64,000 nucleotides of DNA from Nelumbo lutea (taxonomy: Eukaryota; Streptophyta; Magnoliopsida; Proteales; Nelumbonaceae), in NCBI GenBank assembly GCA_022828595.1, contig JAKGHH010000005.1:26424193-26488192 (forward strand), read 5' to 3'. The translations under genes were made by a program, and so were the position numbers. The notes under the pieces were generated by a model, which saw only the letters and a list, made by a program, of their open reading frames with translations, was not told the DNA's origin and did not search any database. Positions 40,551 to 51,328 of the stretch are shown in pieces (the stretch's first letter is position 1; each line of letters opens with the position of its first letter).

Positions 40551-42484
40551 CAATCAAAAAGAATACGAAAATGATCCTCACACTTATCAGTCAAACTAAA
40601 CAAGAATAAATCAACAGACAAGCAATAACTCTAGCATTCTTCCAAAAAAAAAACAGACAAGCAAGAATTTATTCTTCACTCTCTAGCATTCTTTTCAGCC
40701 TGTAATTGGTCGGATTAACGACTCTTTTTTTTGGCAACGACTCTTTAATTTCAATTTGCAAGGGATAACACCATCGTATTGAAAGAAACAGTACCAACAT
40801 AGAACCAATTGCATCCAAAACAGACTGAAATATGTCAAAACATAAAGCTAGGCATCCTAATTAGTAATTAGAAGGAGATGACATAATCTGGTGCCAAGTA
40901 TGGAGTAGAGGCCCCTGTTTGTGTCTCAGAGAAGAGAAGTAAGATGAGGTAGAAGGCAGAATGCAGTCAATGGAAAAATGGAAGTAGATAGCAAGGTAGA
41001 TGGAACATTACCCAGAAATAAAGAGGTTAGGACTCTCTCTTAAAACAGAAAATCCAACAAATGGAAAAATGGATGGAACACGACCTAAAAACGAAGAGGT
41101 TAGGATTCTCTCAGAGGAAAACTGAACAAACAACAAAGTAGAGTGAAGGAAATCGGAAAGTGAAGGTAGATCGGATTACCTCTATGAAAACGAAGGCAGT
41201 TCAGAGTCGTTCTACTCCGTTTCTCCTCTATCTACACCGTTTCTACACAGTCGCTCGCAGCTACCTTTGGCTCGCAGTTCAGAGTGGCTCGCCGTTCTCT
41301 TCTGTCTCTATTTTTCTTCGAGGGTTTTGGAGAAAAAAACTCAAAACACCACAATACCTATTTACTTCGACCGACGAATCGACGATAAGAACAAAATTTT
41401 CTTTTCTTTTTAGAAAGCAATATTTTGTCCTACTTTCAATACAAATATAAAAAAATATATATATAAATTTGCATCGAAAATGATGCATTTTTTAAACCTA
41501 ACCAAACGGATGCAAATTTGAACCGAAGTACAAATTTGCAACGATTCAGATTTGCACTCCAACCAAACGCAGCCTTATATTAAGTCCTAAAAAAGTAAAA
41601 TTATGACACAGAGAACACTAGGACTTGATGATCTTTCCCTTTTTAACTCTTCATAGCAATCTTATTCTTTGGAGATTCACTTGATGATTGATAAATGCCC
41701 AACGGATCTCATTCCAATCTTTAATTCCTTAAATGGTTTGTCGAACATTTTACCTCAATAGGATTAATTTGATAATCTACACACTTAACATTACTCATTA
41801 GTACTCTCAATGAATTTATTATCATCAAAATACGTAGAGTTAATAGCTATAAACCATTCATTCCCCCACTATGATAGTCACAATCTTTTCAAATTAGAGA
41901 ATCAAAGAAGCTGCCAAGCTTGTAAGTGAGTCTACTTTAGCAATTACCTCTCCCTAGACAGGGAAGATATATATATTTACCCTCCTAAATTGGGACATTA
42001 AGTAATTTGCCCTTTATGGTAGGGTACAAGATTGACACTTCTCACCACATATCCTCCTTCAAGTTGTTTCATGATAGATTCTAAATCTTGCTATTATATT
42101 TGTTATATAACATAAGATATATATTTTATATTTTATAAAATTTAATTTGTGGCTTATGATCATTCCTTTTTCCTACTTAAAACAATGATCCAAATTTTTT
42201 GGGGTGCACAAATAAAAAATGTTCATAGAAAAGATTTAATACATCAAATTTCATACTCCCATTTGGTTTATAGGATTTATTTTATACAATTTGTGCATAA
42301 ATAGAGTGAGCCTGGATCTCCTACAAGAAAATTCTTTGCATAGAAAACATCCTACCACACATAGCCTGGATTTCCTTGTCTTTTCCTTCATTTCCCTACC
42401 TTTTCCTTCAAACCAAACATAGCCTTAGGGTTTGAGGGATGTATAGCCCCATAAAAAAAAAAAAGGAAAAATCTTGATTAGTAT
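40551..42484. other. No gene recognised
   Basis: 41110-41330, read on the - strand, has features of a 5' leader followed by an intron donor (CATAGAGGTAATCC), but there is no coding continuation. The remainder is AT-rich with no identifiable repeat ends. Confidence 0.35.
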
Positions 42485-42756
42485 CTTGTACTTTGGGCCT
42501 AGTTCTACTTTGGTCCCCAAATGTTAAAATGCGATAATTCAGTGCCCGAACTTTTAAAACATGTCAATCTAGTACCTTCTGTTAATGGTCCATTAGTTAT
42601 GTGTTGTGCGATTTAAGACTTTTGAAAATATCAAAATTATCCTTGAAAGTTCAGGTTTTAAAAATGTGTCATTGTAGTACCTTCCGTTGGGGTGGCCACT
42701 AGTTGCGAGCTATTTGAGCTCAGCTCGTGAAAATCTTGGCTCCATTTGGTTTAAAC

Positions 42757-43469
42757 TAGGGTTGTTCACAGGTCAGGTTGGGTCAGTTTACTGAGATTTT
42801 TTCAACCATCCCGACCTGGTCGGGTTACCTAAAATTGAAACCAAAATTGACCCTATGTTAAGCAAAATCAACCTAGTTGGTTTGAGTCGGGTTGGGTTGG
42901 TTTGGATCGGTTTTGGCTCTAAGTTCAACCATGCTTGAGAGTCAAATTATATTAGAGATTGTGCTTGAGTTGAGGGGCTAAGGGGGGTGGACCAAGTTAG
43001 AATAGAAGCTATCAAGAAAATAGAAAGTCAAACTGTATTAGAGAAAGAAGACTGAAATTTGTATATTTCAAGAAACCTTATAATCTAAGTAAAAAAGAAC
43101 ACCTAATTATAATCCTTTGATTCTTTTCTTTAAACTTTTCCAATAAAATTCCTTGTATAGTTGACTTACCATACTTGCCATTAATGTCATTCCTAACTAG
43201 AAGACTAGAAAGTAAGTTAGGTTGTAACTAGGATAGAGACAACTTAATTAAGTAGGAACTCAGTAGGTTGTAACTACTAACTATTAAGTCGGTTTGGTTC
43301 GGGTTGGTTTCGGTTTTCATGTGTGAAAACTGAAACCGACCCGAACCATTGGTTTATAATTTTTTACAACCCAAAACCGACCGGTATTGAAGAAAACCCG
43401 ACCAACTCAGGTTGGGTCGGTCTGGGTTAGTCGGTTTGGTCGAGTTGGGTCTTCTTATGAACAATCCTA
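42757..43469. mobile_element. Inner hAT element with palindromic 8-bp duplication
   Basis: GTTTAAAC at 42749-42756 and 43470-43477 flanks termini TAGGGTTGTTCA and TAGGATTGTTCA. GGTTGGGTCGG and GGTTCGGGTTGG repeats are near the ends. No transposase. Confidence 0.8.
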
Positions 43470-43630
43470 GTTTAAACCGAGCTTCGAGCCAACCTTGAGC
43501 CCTATATATAGGCTTGTTTGCTAACTGAGTCGAGTTCGAGCCTACTGAAGCTCGGCTTGTAAGGGCTCGCAAGCCTAATTGATCCTAGTATAATAAATAA
43601 ATAATTTTTTATTATATACATACATACATA

Positions 43631-43990
43631 CAACTCAGGGGCTAATGAAACTATTTTAATAAAATTCAACTGTCTCAATTCCTGAACGATTGCATAAAAA
43701 ACTCGAGTTCCTTTTGGATTTCCTTCTTGATCAATGACAACTATTGCATTGTCATCATATCATATTATGATACCGTTGTCAAGTTTGAGTTCTTTACATG
43801 TACGTACGATTATAGCTCTAATCACTTCAGATTTTTCTAGAGGCATATTGGACACTACTTTGATTACAACAACAATAACGTCACCAATATGAGCATATCG
43901 ACGATTACTAGCTCCTATGATTTGAATACACATCAATTCTCAAGCCCTGTTGTTGTCCGCTACATTGAAATGGGTGTGAGGTTGAATCAT
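43631..43990 (-). pseudogene. rpl14: Plastid rpl14 pseudogene in the nucleus (NUPT)
   Basis: - strand, starting MIQPHTHFNVADN, then [40 protein letters not shown] and [20 protein letters not shown], ending SLAPEL. This is almost all of the 50S ribosomal protein L14 gene of chloroplasts. Two CGA Arg codons have become TGA stops, and neighbouring codons show G-to-A changes, the pattern left by cytosine-methylation decay in nuclear plastid inserts. CATA tetranucleotide runs lie at both borders. The neighbouring plastid genes rpl16 and rps8 are absent. Confidence 0.9.
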
Positions 43991-44410
43991 ATTTTTCATA
44001 CATACATACATACATACATAATATTTTTATTATATATGTATAATAATAAATTGTACACATACATACATATATACAATAAATAACTTATTATATATAATAA
44101 TATTTAGTTTTTATATACAATAAAAAAATATATATATAATTTTTATTTTTTAGAAAAAGCTTGACTTGCAATCAAGCTCGAGCCAAGCCGAGATCGAACT
44201 TGCAAGATTTTGAGCCAAGCTGAACTCGACCTTTTAAGTTTTTGAACCAAATTGAGCTCGAACTCGAGCCTAACACTATTTCAACAACACAAGCTCAAAT
44301 AATAAAATATCCGGCTTAACTTGACTCGAATCCACCCCTACTTTAAATTGGCACGTTTTGAAGCATTTAGGATCAAAATCGCACTAGGCCCAAATTACAA
44401 GTAAAAAAAA

Positions 44411-44790
44411 AACTGGCTATAATGATACCATGAACCTTGTGTTGACCAGATAAACTAGTTCAACCGAACACACTCGAGTTTGCCCATCTTTACTTTATCT
44501 TACGAGCATACACGAGAGATAAAAAAAGGCTATTTCCAGTCTTGGGGAGTTAGGGTTTGGGGGATGTCAGATGTGTAGCCAAAAAAAAAAAATAAAAGAA
44601 AACTGGCTATAATGACACCTTGAACCTTGTTTTAATCAGATTCACTGGTTCAACCGGTCTTACCAAAAAAGACATTCCAGTTTGCCCCTCTCTACTCCCA
44701 CCTTTACCTTGTCTTACGAGCATACACGAGAGAAAAAAGATAAAAAAAAAAAGAAAAGAAAAGGCTATTTCCAGTCTTGAGATGCGAGAA
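44411..44790. repeat. Two-copy tandem duplication upstream of the RIN4-like gene
   Basis: The block starting AACTGGCTATAATGA at 44411 recurs at 44601 (offset 190 bp). Both copies contain TTGAACCTTGT-type sequence, CTTACGAGCATACACGAGAG and GGCTATTTCCAGTCTTG. The second copy has extra A-rich insertions. Confidence 0.75.
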
Positions 44791-45056
44791 AACTTTATTT
44801 ACCGGCAAGAGATCATCGAGATGAGAGACATATCAGCAACACGGCGACAGACAAAAAGCAAAAGCAACTATCAAAAGCAAAAGTGAAAAGTTGAACTGTT
44901 GAAGATTGGAAGGACGGACCTCCAACCCCGCTTCCCTCTTTCACTTTCTGCAGAGTCTAAGAATTCTAAACTCCCCTCTACTGTTGTATTTCATTGGGTA
45001 CAGTTTACATTTTCTTTGGGTTCCCAGAATCTCTCCTTTTAAAGTCTTCGCTTTTG

Positions 45057-45063
45057 TATAAAT
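45057..45063 (+). promoter_or_regulatory. TATA box of the RIN4-like gene
   Basis: TATAAAT, about 150 bp upstream of the ATG, followed by a CT- and A-rich leader. It fits a plant RNA polymerase II promoter. Confidence 0.55.
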
Positions 45064-45206
45064 TCCCACGTCCACGTCCCACCATAAATAACAAAAGACA
45101 CTCTTTTTGTGTTGAGTTGAGCTCTATAAGTCTACCTCCATCTTTTGACTACTTTCACTCAGGCCAATATCGTCTGCACTTCCTCTTGCAACCACCATCA
45201 CAAACA

Positions 45207-45215
45207 ATGGATTTT
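45207..45215 (+). CDS. RIN4-like exon 1 (9 coding bases)
   Basis: Codes only Met-Asp-Phe and is followed at once by a consensus GTAAGT donor. The very short coding part of exon 1 would be missed by ORF-based gene finding. Confidence 0.82.
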
Positions 45216-46187
45216 GTAAGTAGAAGCAACAATCCCATGAATTACCCACCACCCGTTTTCTTCCATTTTTCTTGATTCTTATTCAATATCTTCTTATTTT
45301 CTTGATTGTTCTTTGTTTGTTTAGGAACACAGAAGAAGCCACATTCCAGCATTTGGGAACTGGGACTACACAGATGATCTCCCAGTCACACAGTGTTTTC
45401 AGTCAGCTACGCAAGCTGGGTTGCTTTGCTATAGCGCCTCGTATGAACGAGATCTATACGTTATTGGCGATTTGTATGGCCACGATGATCTAGAGAAGCC
45501 ACCCAGATCTCTTGTTGTTCCTCTCAAGGTCGGTAGCTAAATTCAAACATAGACTTTCTTTTTAATTTCTTTCCAAATGAGTGCTGTTTTTTGATTTCTT
45601 ATTCTTAAATTAGCATAAACGAATGCTCAGATCTCTTCTGTGTATATATGTATGGTTAATGGAAGAAAAAGCAACTGATCATGGTGGGAATCATACTGAC
45701 TGAGAGGAATTAATGTAAAATGCAGACAAAGGGAACTGAAGAACGTTATACACAGCATGTTAACCAACAGAAAAAACAAGGTAGGGTCTATGACATGACA
45801 GAAACGCCATTGAAACAACAACCACCTTATCTTCACTCGCTATCATCACTACCACCACCCAGGGCTCCTAAACCTGTTGACGAAGATTTATACAGAATAT
45901 CACCTGATCTCCTCTACAGCAAGCCTAAGAGGGTAAGTTGCCGGCCCCCACCCTTTCATTCTTCTTCTTCTTCCTCCTCTCCTCCTCCTCCTGCTATTAT
46001 ATATTATAATTATTAGTTTTAATTTTGTTGTTGTTGTTCTATATATTGGGTTTGAGTTTTATTTCTTATTTTTCAGGTTTCCATGTGATTTATATATTTT
46101 GTCATTATTTATTTGTCCCTTTTTTTTTTGCAGAAAAGGATGTTTGAGTTCTTCTCAAGCTGCTTACTGCCCACTTGTGTTGTGTGA
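45207..46187 (+). CDS. RIN4/NOI-family protein, complete four-exon gene
   Basis: Predicted 157-aa protein of the RPM1-interacting protein 4 / NOI family. Members are small, mostly disordered plasma-membrane adaptors in immune signalling, and the NOI motif is the site cut by the bacterial protease AvrRpt2. Exons: 45207-45215 (MDF only), 45325-45528, 45726-45932, 46134-46187, all GT-AG. Exon 2 has the NOI signature HIPAFGNWDYTDDLPVTQCF at residues 9-28. Residues 72-140 are hydrophilic with a proline-rich run (SLPPPRAPKPVDEDLY), and the C-terminus is cysteine-bearing (FFSSCLLPTCVV), as expected for lipid-modified RIN4 tails. The ATG is chosen because the MDF microexon splices in frame to EHRRSHIPAFGNWD and has a TATA box about 150 bp upstream. 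It has one NOI motif, so it is a short NOI protein rather than a two-NOI RIN4 orthologue. Confidence 0.87.
45325..45528 (+). CDS. RIN4-like exon 2 with NOI motif
   Basis: 68 codons, phase 0, acceptor TTTAG, donor GTCGGT. It carries PAFGNWDYTDD (the AvrRpt2 cleavage-type motif) and CFQSATQAGLL. Confidence 0.88.
45726..45932 (+). CDS. RIN4-like exon 3
   Basis: 69 codons, phase 0, acceptor ATGCAG, donor GTAAGT. It is Lys/Gln-rich, then proline-rich, ending in LLYSKPKR. Confidence 0.86.
46134..46187 (+). CDS. RIN4-like exon 4 (Cys tail)
   Basis: 17 codons plus TGA, with a T-rich tract and TTGCAG acceptor. It encodes KRMFEFFSSCLLPTCVV. The two cysteines are candidates for S-acylation. Confidence 0.85.
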   Translation, partial: KRMFEFFSSCLLPTCVV

Positions 46188-46704
46188 ATATGTTTGTAAA
46201 GCTTTCCAAGCTAGAATACCACTGGAGTTGTATACAAAGAGAAAAGTATAGTGTTTAGGGTGATTTGTGAACCATTGAAAGGAAAATGAGAAGGCAGAGT
46301 TTTATTTTAATATCATTTGACTTAGTGCTTTGGTTTTTTAATGCTTTTTTTTGGCGGTTTTTTAATGTACAACGCACTTGATAATGCGCTTCCACAAAGG
46401 CAGAGTTTTATTTTGATGTCTTATGCTTGATTTTGATATTGAAACTTGAAAGTATGCTTTGCCGATTACTGATGATTTTTTCTAATTTATTTGTAATCTT
46501 CTAAGGGAGGATGTTATGTAATATTGGAGTTTCATGCAATGGTATCAGCGTTAGGGTTTTCAAGAAAAGAAAAAAAAGATATTGATGACCTTTTTTTTTT
46601 TTTTGCTGCAAAAAAGATATTAGTTGATGACTTGAAAGCAGGGAAAAGTGATGTAACTAGGGTTTTAGAAAGTCACTTATTCATAACCTAATATAATATA
46701 TTAA
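46188..46704 (+). other. 3' flank of the RIN4-like gene
   Basis: Probable 3' UTR followed by T-rich sequence. No separate gene. Confidence 0.45.
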
Positions 46705-46994
46705 GGGTCCATTTGGTTGTTGGTTGAAATCAGAATTGGAATTGGAACCGGAATCAGAATCCCTTCATATGATCTATTCCCCTCATCTATTTAGTTTTTA
46801 GACTCGAATTGAAATCAGAATTAGAATTAGTTGGAATAGATTGTTATTCCTAGGGGAGAGGAGGGAATGACTATTTACTCAAATGGAGAAATGCCATTCC
46901 ACCACGAATGAGAATAGAATTCCAATTTCAACCAACCAAACAGCTAGAATCGGAATGAAGTCTACACTTCTATTCTTACAAACCAAACAGACTC
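46705..46994. mobile_element. Tourist-like MITE, 290 bp
   Basis: TTAA at 46701-46704 and 46995-46998. Termini GGGTCCATTTGGTTG and GAGTCTGTTTGGTTTG are inverted, with GAATTGGAATTGGAA-type runs inside in both orientations. Confidence 0.65.
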
Positions 46995-47330
46995 TTAAGA
47001 AAAGTGAGAGTTCCCAAAACAGAAATTGAAAGGTTGTGATTATCAATAAAAGAAAAATGAAAAGTAGTTGGCATAAGGCAAAGTTGATCATTTAAACCTT
47101 CGTATGGTAGGGTCTAAAGCAACAGTCCTAAAAGTAAACAATCTGAAATTACTGCATGTGCTTTTAGCTTTAAGAGAGAATGCACAGTTTTGATATAAAG
47201 AAATTAAGCATAAGTCCTTATAAAACCTACTTTTCTTTCTCTTTTGCTGTAACTTAATAGTATAATAACTTTACAATGTCGTAGGCAAAGGTATCACTTT
47301 TTATCCAGTCCAGATTTACTGATGACCACA

Positions 47331-47452
47331 ACATATTGTTGGCCACGTTTACTCAGCCTCAGCCGCACATATGAAACATCAGTTGTGTTGTGGTCACGGA
47401 TATTCTCACCGAGCGGTTAAATGAGTGTGACCAGCAATGTTTTGTGGTGAAC
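47331..47452. repeat. Imperfect inverted repeat, MITE-like
   Basis: GACCACAACATATTGTTGGCC at about 47333 and its imperfect reverse complement GTGACCAGCAATGTTTTGTGG at about 47427 bracket a 55-base centre. No target duplication identified. Confidence 0.4.
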
Positions 47453-49014
47453 AGATCCAGCAAACTCCTTTTTATCATATGAAAGACACTACGTGCTTAG
47501 AAAAAATAAAGAGGAAAGAGTAATTAAAGGTAATCATGTCTCAAGGCATGCATGTCTAACGCTGTACGCTATATATATATATATTTTTTTTTCCATTGTG
47601 AGGAGTAACATAATTAATGAGAAAGAAATAAAAAATAAAAAAAGCAGAAAGAAGAATTTGTCTATCCTGCAAACCTTTGTCATTGGTGTTGTTTGTATGG
47701 TGGTGTTATGATGAATGCATCTTCTTCTATGATATTAGTATGGTGTCCAGCTCAGCAGCCCCTCTTCACTCTTAGATTTCTCTAAATTTTCTCCATTTTC
47801 TCCAACTTTTAAAACATAAAAGTAAATTGATAGACATTATTAACTCGATTATCATGAGTTTCTTTTAAACAAGTGGAGAAATCTGTTGCTAAAACAAAAA
47901 AATCCCAAGATGCAATACATGCATTTTGTACACCCTTTAGCAACAGATAACCTGTCGGTATAAGTTTTACTAATATACCTATTCGTCGGTGAAGATTTCA
48001 CAAATGCTTTTTTTTTTTTTTTTCATGTGTTTTAGGGATAGTTGTTTTGCAAAATTATTGATGATGTGTCATTAGTATATCTATACTGATAGATGTAGCC
48101 GTTGGTAAAGGGACTAGAATATTTTTTATCCGTAGGTGTAAATTTACCAACGGTTGTGTACGTTGGAAAAAACCTTTTTACTCTATATGTTTTCAAAATT
48201 TTTATGATGTTTTTTTTATGTTTATTAGCAACAAAAGAACCATTGGTATAGCTTTTACCAATAGAGGCAAGTGTTGGTACATATTGCAATAGTGATGGTT
48301 TCTTCCATCGATATAGCGACTATTTACATAGAATTAGTGATGAGTTGGTTTGTCAATATATGCCACCCTTTTGAGATTATTCCTTTCCAATTAGTGGTTT
48401 TTTCTCCCTATTTCTTCTTTTAGAAACAAGTATTTTAAGCAAAGCATCATCTTCTTAATCATATATGCAAATAAATATACATGCAAAATTCATTTCATTA
48501 AAGCAAAAGTACACATAACCCTAAATATAAAAAAAATGCATGTTTAATTATCTAGTTTAAATAGTTTAAGTTGCAATGTATTCTAATAAGAGAAAAATCA
48601 TCAAATAGAATTCTTAATTTTGGGCTATACATAAAATCAAATCATCAAATAGACAGAAGATGAAAGTGAATCAACCCTATCAAATTGGGTAGTAGCATAA
48701 ATCATCACAAGAAAAATTTGTCCATGGCATTGTCTTAGAATCCTCATTGCAATAACAATGCACAAATGAGTGAACTATACCTTTTACAACCACTGATTCT
48801 AAGAATAAAAATATCTTCTGTTGCTATCAGATTAGGCATACTTGCACTTCTTCTATCTATTTTTTAATCAGTACATTGCTTTTATCTAGTTAGGCATGGA
48901 ACCATACTGAATCTGCATTTCTTTGGAATATCTCAAGCAAGACAAAAAATGAAACTCAGTAACTTCACACCTTCCATGTTTAGAAGAAAATATAATATTT
49001 GGGCAAATCCCTTC
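47453..49014. other. AT-rich intergenic, no gene
   Basis: 47930-48330 contains repeated ACCGTTGGTAAA / CTGTCGGTATAAG motifs in both orientations, suggesting a DNA-transposon relic without definable ends. Otherwise featureless. Confidence 0.4.
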
Positions 49015-49645
49015 TGATGTGGGGTGATTTGGCCCGACCTACTAATGAGAAGACACGTGGATGCGACCAGCTGACTGGACATTGACTTGACGCTTCCTAC
49101 CACCTTAGCAGGACAGGTCACCTCAGGTATTTCAGGCACCTTGGCCAAAACCGAGGTCTATGTAGCTTGCGATGGCCCGACCTTACGAAGTGACACGTAG
49201 CCTACTTCTAGAAGCTGTCCAGCTGTCTCCAAGCTCTTTGGGATTGCGCTGCACGTCTGTAAGACTTATCCATATCCCGCCCGGATTGGACAAACTCGAT
49301 AAGCCCTATCGGCTATCACAAAGTCCACCTCTTGGTCTGGAACGAACTCCTAAAAACACATGCTGAGGATCTCGGAGGTGTTTTGTGAGACCTACAACAG
49401 CTCACCTATATAAGGGCATCTACCTCAATGACACAAGGTACGTGCGATTATTTGCTCTGTACCTCACTAGCATACAAACACTTAGTTTGCACTGTGATAT
49501 ACTGACTTAAGCATTGGAGTGACCACATCGGGTGAGCCACCCCGAGTCCTCTGAGCATCCCTTCTATTGTAGTTCAACTGGCTAGCAAAGCAGACCGATG
49601 CTCGAGATGCCCTCAAGCTAGGAGCTTCCAGATCGTGCTCCATCA
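49015..49645 (+). repeat. Tat-like 5' LTR
   Basis: TGATGTGGGGTGATTTGG...GTGCTCCATCA, 631 bp, canonical TG/CA, with the Gypsy primer site two bases later. Confidence 0.8.
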
Positions 49646-50590
49646 ATTGGCGTTGTCTGTGGGAAATGCGACAAAAAGCTAATTTCTTACTTTTAATTAC
49701 CTACTATTTTTTTGGCAAATTTTACTAAGGGCCTCATCAAGCACCAACAAGAGCGTTGAGATGATTGTCACTGGGGGACAAGCCCAACCAGCACTCAACC
49801 GTGAGACCCCATCAATAACCATCGGTCAGTTCACCATCCCCCTTACTCTTCCAGGTGTTACAGTAGCCTAGAACTTGGTATTCCCTACTCAGTTAGTCAA
49901 CGTACCTCTACCTAGCGTACCTCTGCTTCATGTGAGCACCGTTGTCCCAGTAGTAAAGCCCTCTGTGGTTCCTCCCTGGGGTCGGAACACAGCAGTTCCA
50001 TGAGATTATGTAGAGTGTATAGATAATGCAACTCCACATGCAGCAGATCCAACAAATTTAGCAATACTAGTACCAACAACAACTTCCTTTGCTTTAATAG
50101 AACCAGAACCAGAACCAGCAGTGCATATGCCGGTCACCTCCCTGGGGTTTAGGGCCGTCTCGAGTCCCAACTCCTCCTTGGGAACCGACCCCACCTCGAG
50201 ACTCAGCAACAGGTCAGCGTTCGTCACCACTGGGACAAGTAACCGACCAAAGAAACCAGCTATAGTGCAGCCACCAAAGCGACATGCAACAACGATTATG
50301 CAATGATCAACAACACCATCGTCATGACAACCAGTAAGTCAGCAATCGACAACTCAACGTGAGGGGTGAGGATCCAGTTCGGGACCCATCCTATCACCCT
50401 AGTCAACAAGATCTAGCCTGTGTTCATGAGAGTGTCAGTAACACAAAATCAGCCTCCTCCTCCTCATCCTCGTGGCAGCGTCCGGGATTGGGAAAACACT
50501 TGCATTGAGACTCAGGCCCAAACCAAGGTGAATAACATGAATAGTGTGAAGCAGCAAAGAAGAGATGTCGTTGTCGCACATTCCGCACCT

Positions 50591-51304
50591 TGATAACCCT
50601 GCATTTTGATGCCTTAAGGGCATCAATTCAAGGGTATTTTCAGCCTTAGAGTAGTCAAAGTGTACCATTTTTCTAGTTAAAATCAATTATGTGACCTCTA
50701 AGGGTCTCTGTGAAAATTATGTAGAAAACTGGGAAGTTTTCTACCCAGTTTTCTAGGCTGAAGTGTAGTTTTTCAGAAACTGGTGTGAAGACCAATTGAG
50801 AGAGGGGTGTTTTTGTAATGAACTGAGGACAAGAGGGCACCTCCTATCTGCTAAACCTAGTTGGCGCCCATCCTATTGTATTACCATGCTCCCCTCTCCT
50901 TAGCAAACCCTAGGGGGCTTTTTTCACCTAATCTTTTCACTCTTAGCAAACCCTAACCTCCCTTAGGTGTTCAATCTCCACCCTCCACCTATTTTAATCT
51001 CAACCACTCATTTTAGGGCTCTCCTTTGTAGCCTTTAAACCCTAGGGCACCACCTATTCTGCTAATCCTCACCATTCAGCCCCTCTCCTTTATAGCTTTT
51101 TAATTAATTAATTTTATATTTCTGCAACTCCCCTTTGTGTTCTCTTGTCCAGATCTAAGAAAATATTAATTTTCCCTCGCTTCCCTATGGATATGACCCA
51201 TTCTCACCATTTACTACGTTTGTAGTTGTTGTGAGAAATGGAAAAATTATAAATGTTTAAACTGGTATTCCAGAGTGATTAATGACGCGCTTCCGGACAC
51301 ACCA
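50591..51304 (+). repeat. Athila-like LTR 1, with about 760 bp deleted
   Basis: TGATAACCCTGCATTTTGATG...TTCCGGACACACCA. Relative to LTR 2 it lacks the segment equivalent to roughly 56430-57215, which holds the TATA box. Confidence 0.82.
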
Positions 51305-51310
51305 AGTTTT

Positions 51311-51328
51311 TAGCGCCACTGTCGGGGG
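51311..51328 (+). other. Degraded primer site after LTR 1
   Basis: TAGCGCCACTGTCGGGGG, a worn version of TGGCGCCGTTGCCGGGGA (tRNA-Asp type primer). Confidence 0.7.

Larger units (their letters stand above)
37752..41574. mobile_element. Candidate TIR element carrying a captured gene piece
   Basis: The left end GGCTGTGTTTGGTTGGAGT at 37752 and the right end (reverse complement) GGCTGCGTTTGGTTGGAGT at 41574 match at 18 of 19, and both are followed by GCAAA-rich sub-terminal sequence. Flanks are TTT and TTA, so no clean target duplication. A 13-bp foldback (GAGTGCAAAGTGG) lies near 37806. It may instead be two separate MITEs of one family with unrelated DNA between them. Confidence 0.35.
42688..44340. 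mobile_element. Middle hAT-like element with GAGCTCG repeats
   Basis: Ends TTGGGGTGGCCACTAG and TAGGGGTGGATTCGAG are inverted. Both arms are rich in GAGCTCGAGC / GCTCGGCTTG motifs (42700-42756, 43470-43590, 44155-44330). No clear 8-bp duplication. The inner hAT and the plastid insert lie inside. Confidence 0.5.
42485..44401. mobile_element. Outer TIR element of a three-level nest
   Basis: Termini CTTGTACTTTGGGCCTAG at 42485 and (reverse complement) CTTGTAATTTGGGCCTAG at 44401 match at 17 of 18. Similar sequence continues inward for about 30 bp. No target duplication was found. It contains the elements at 42688-44340 and 42757-43469. Confidence 0.6.
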
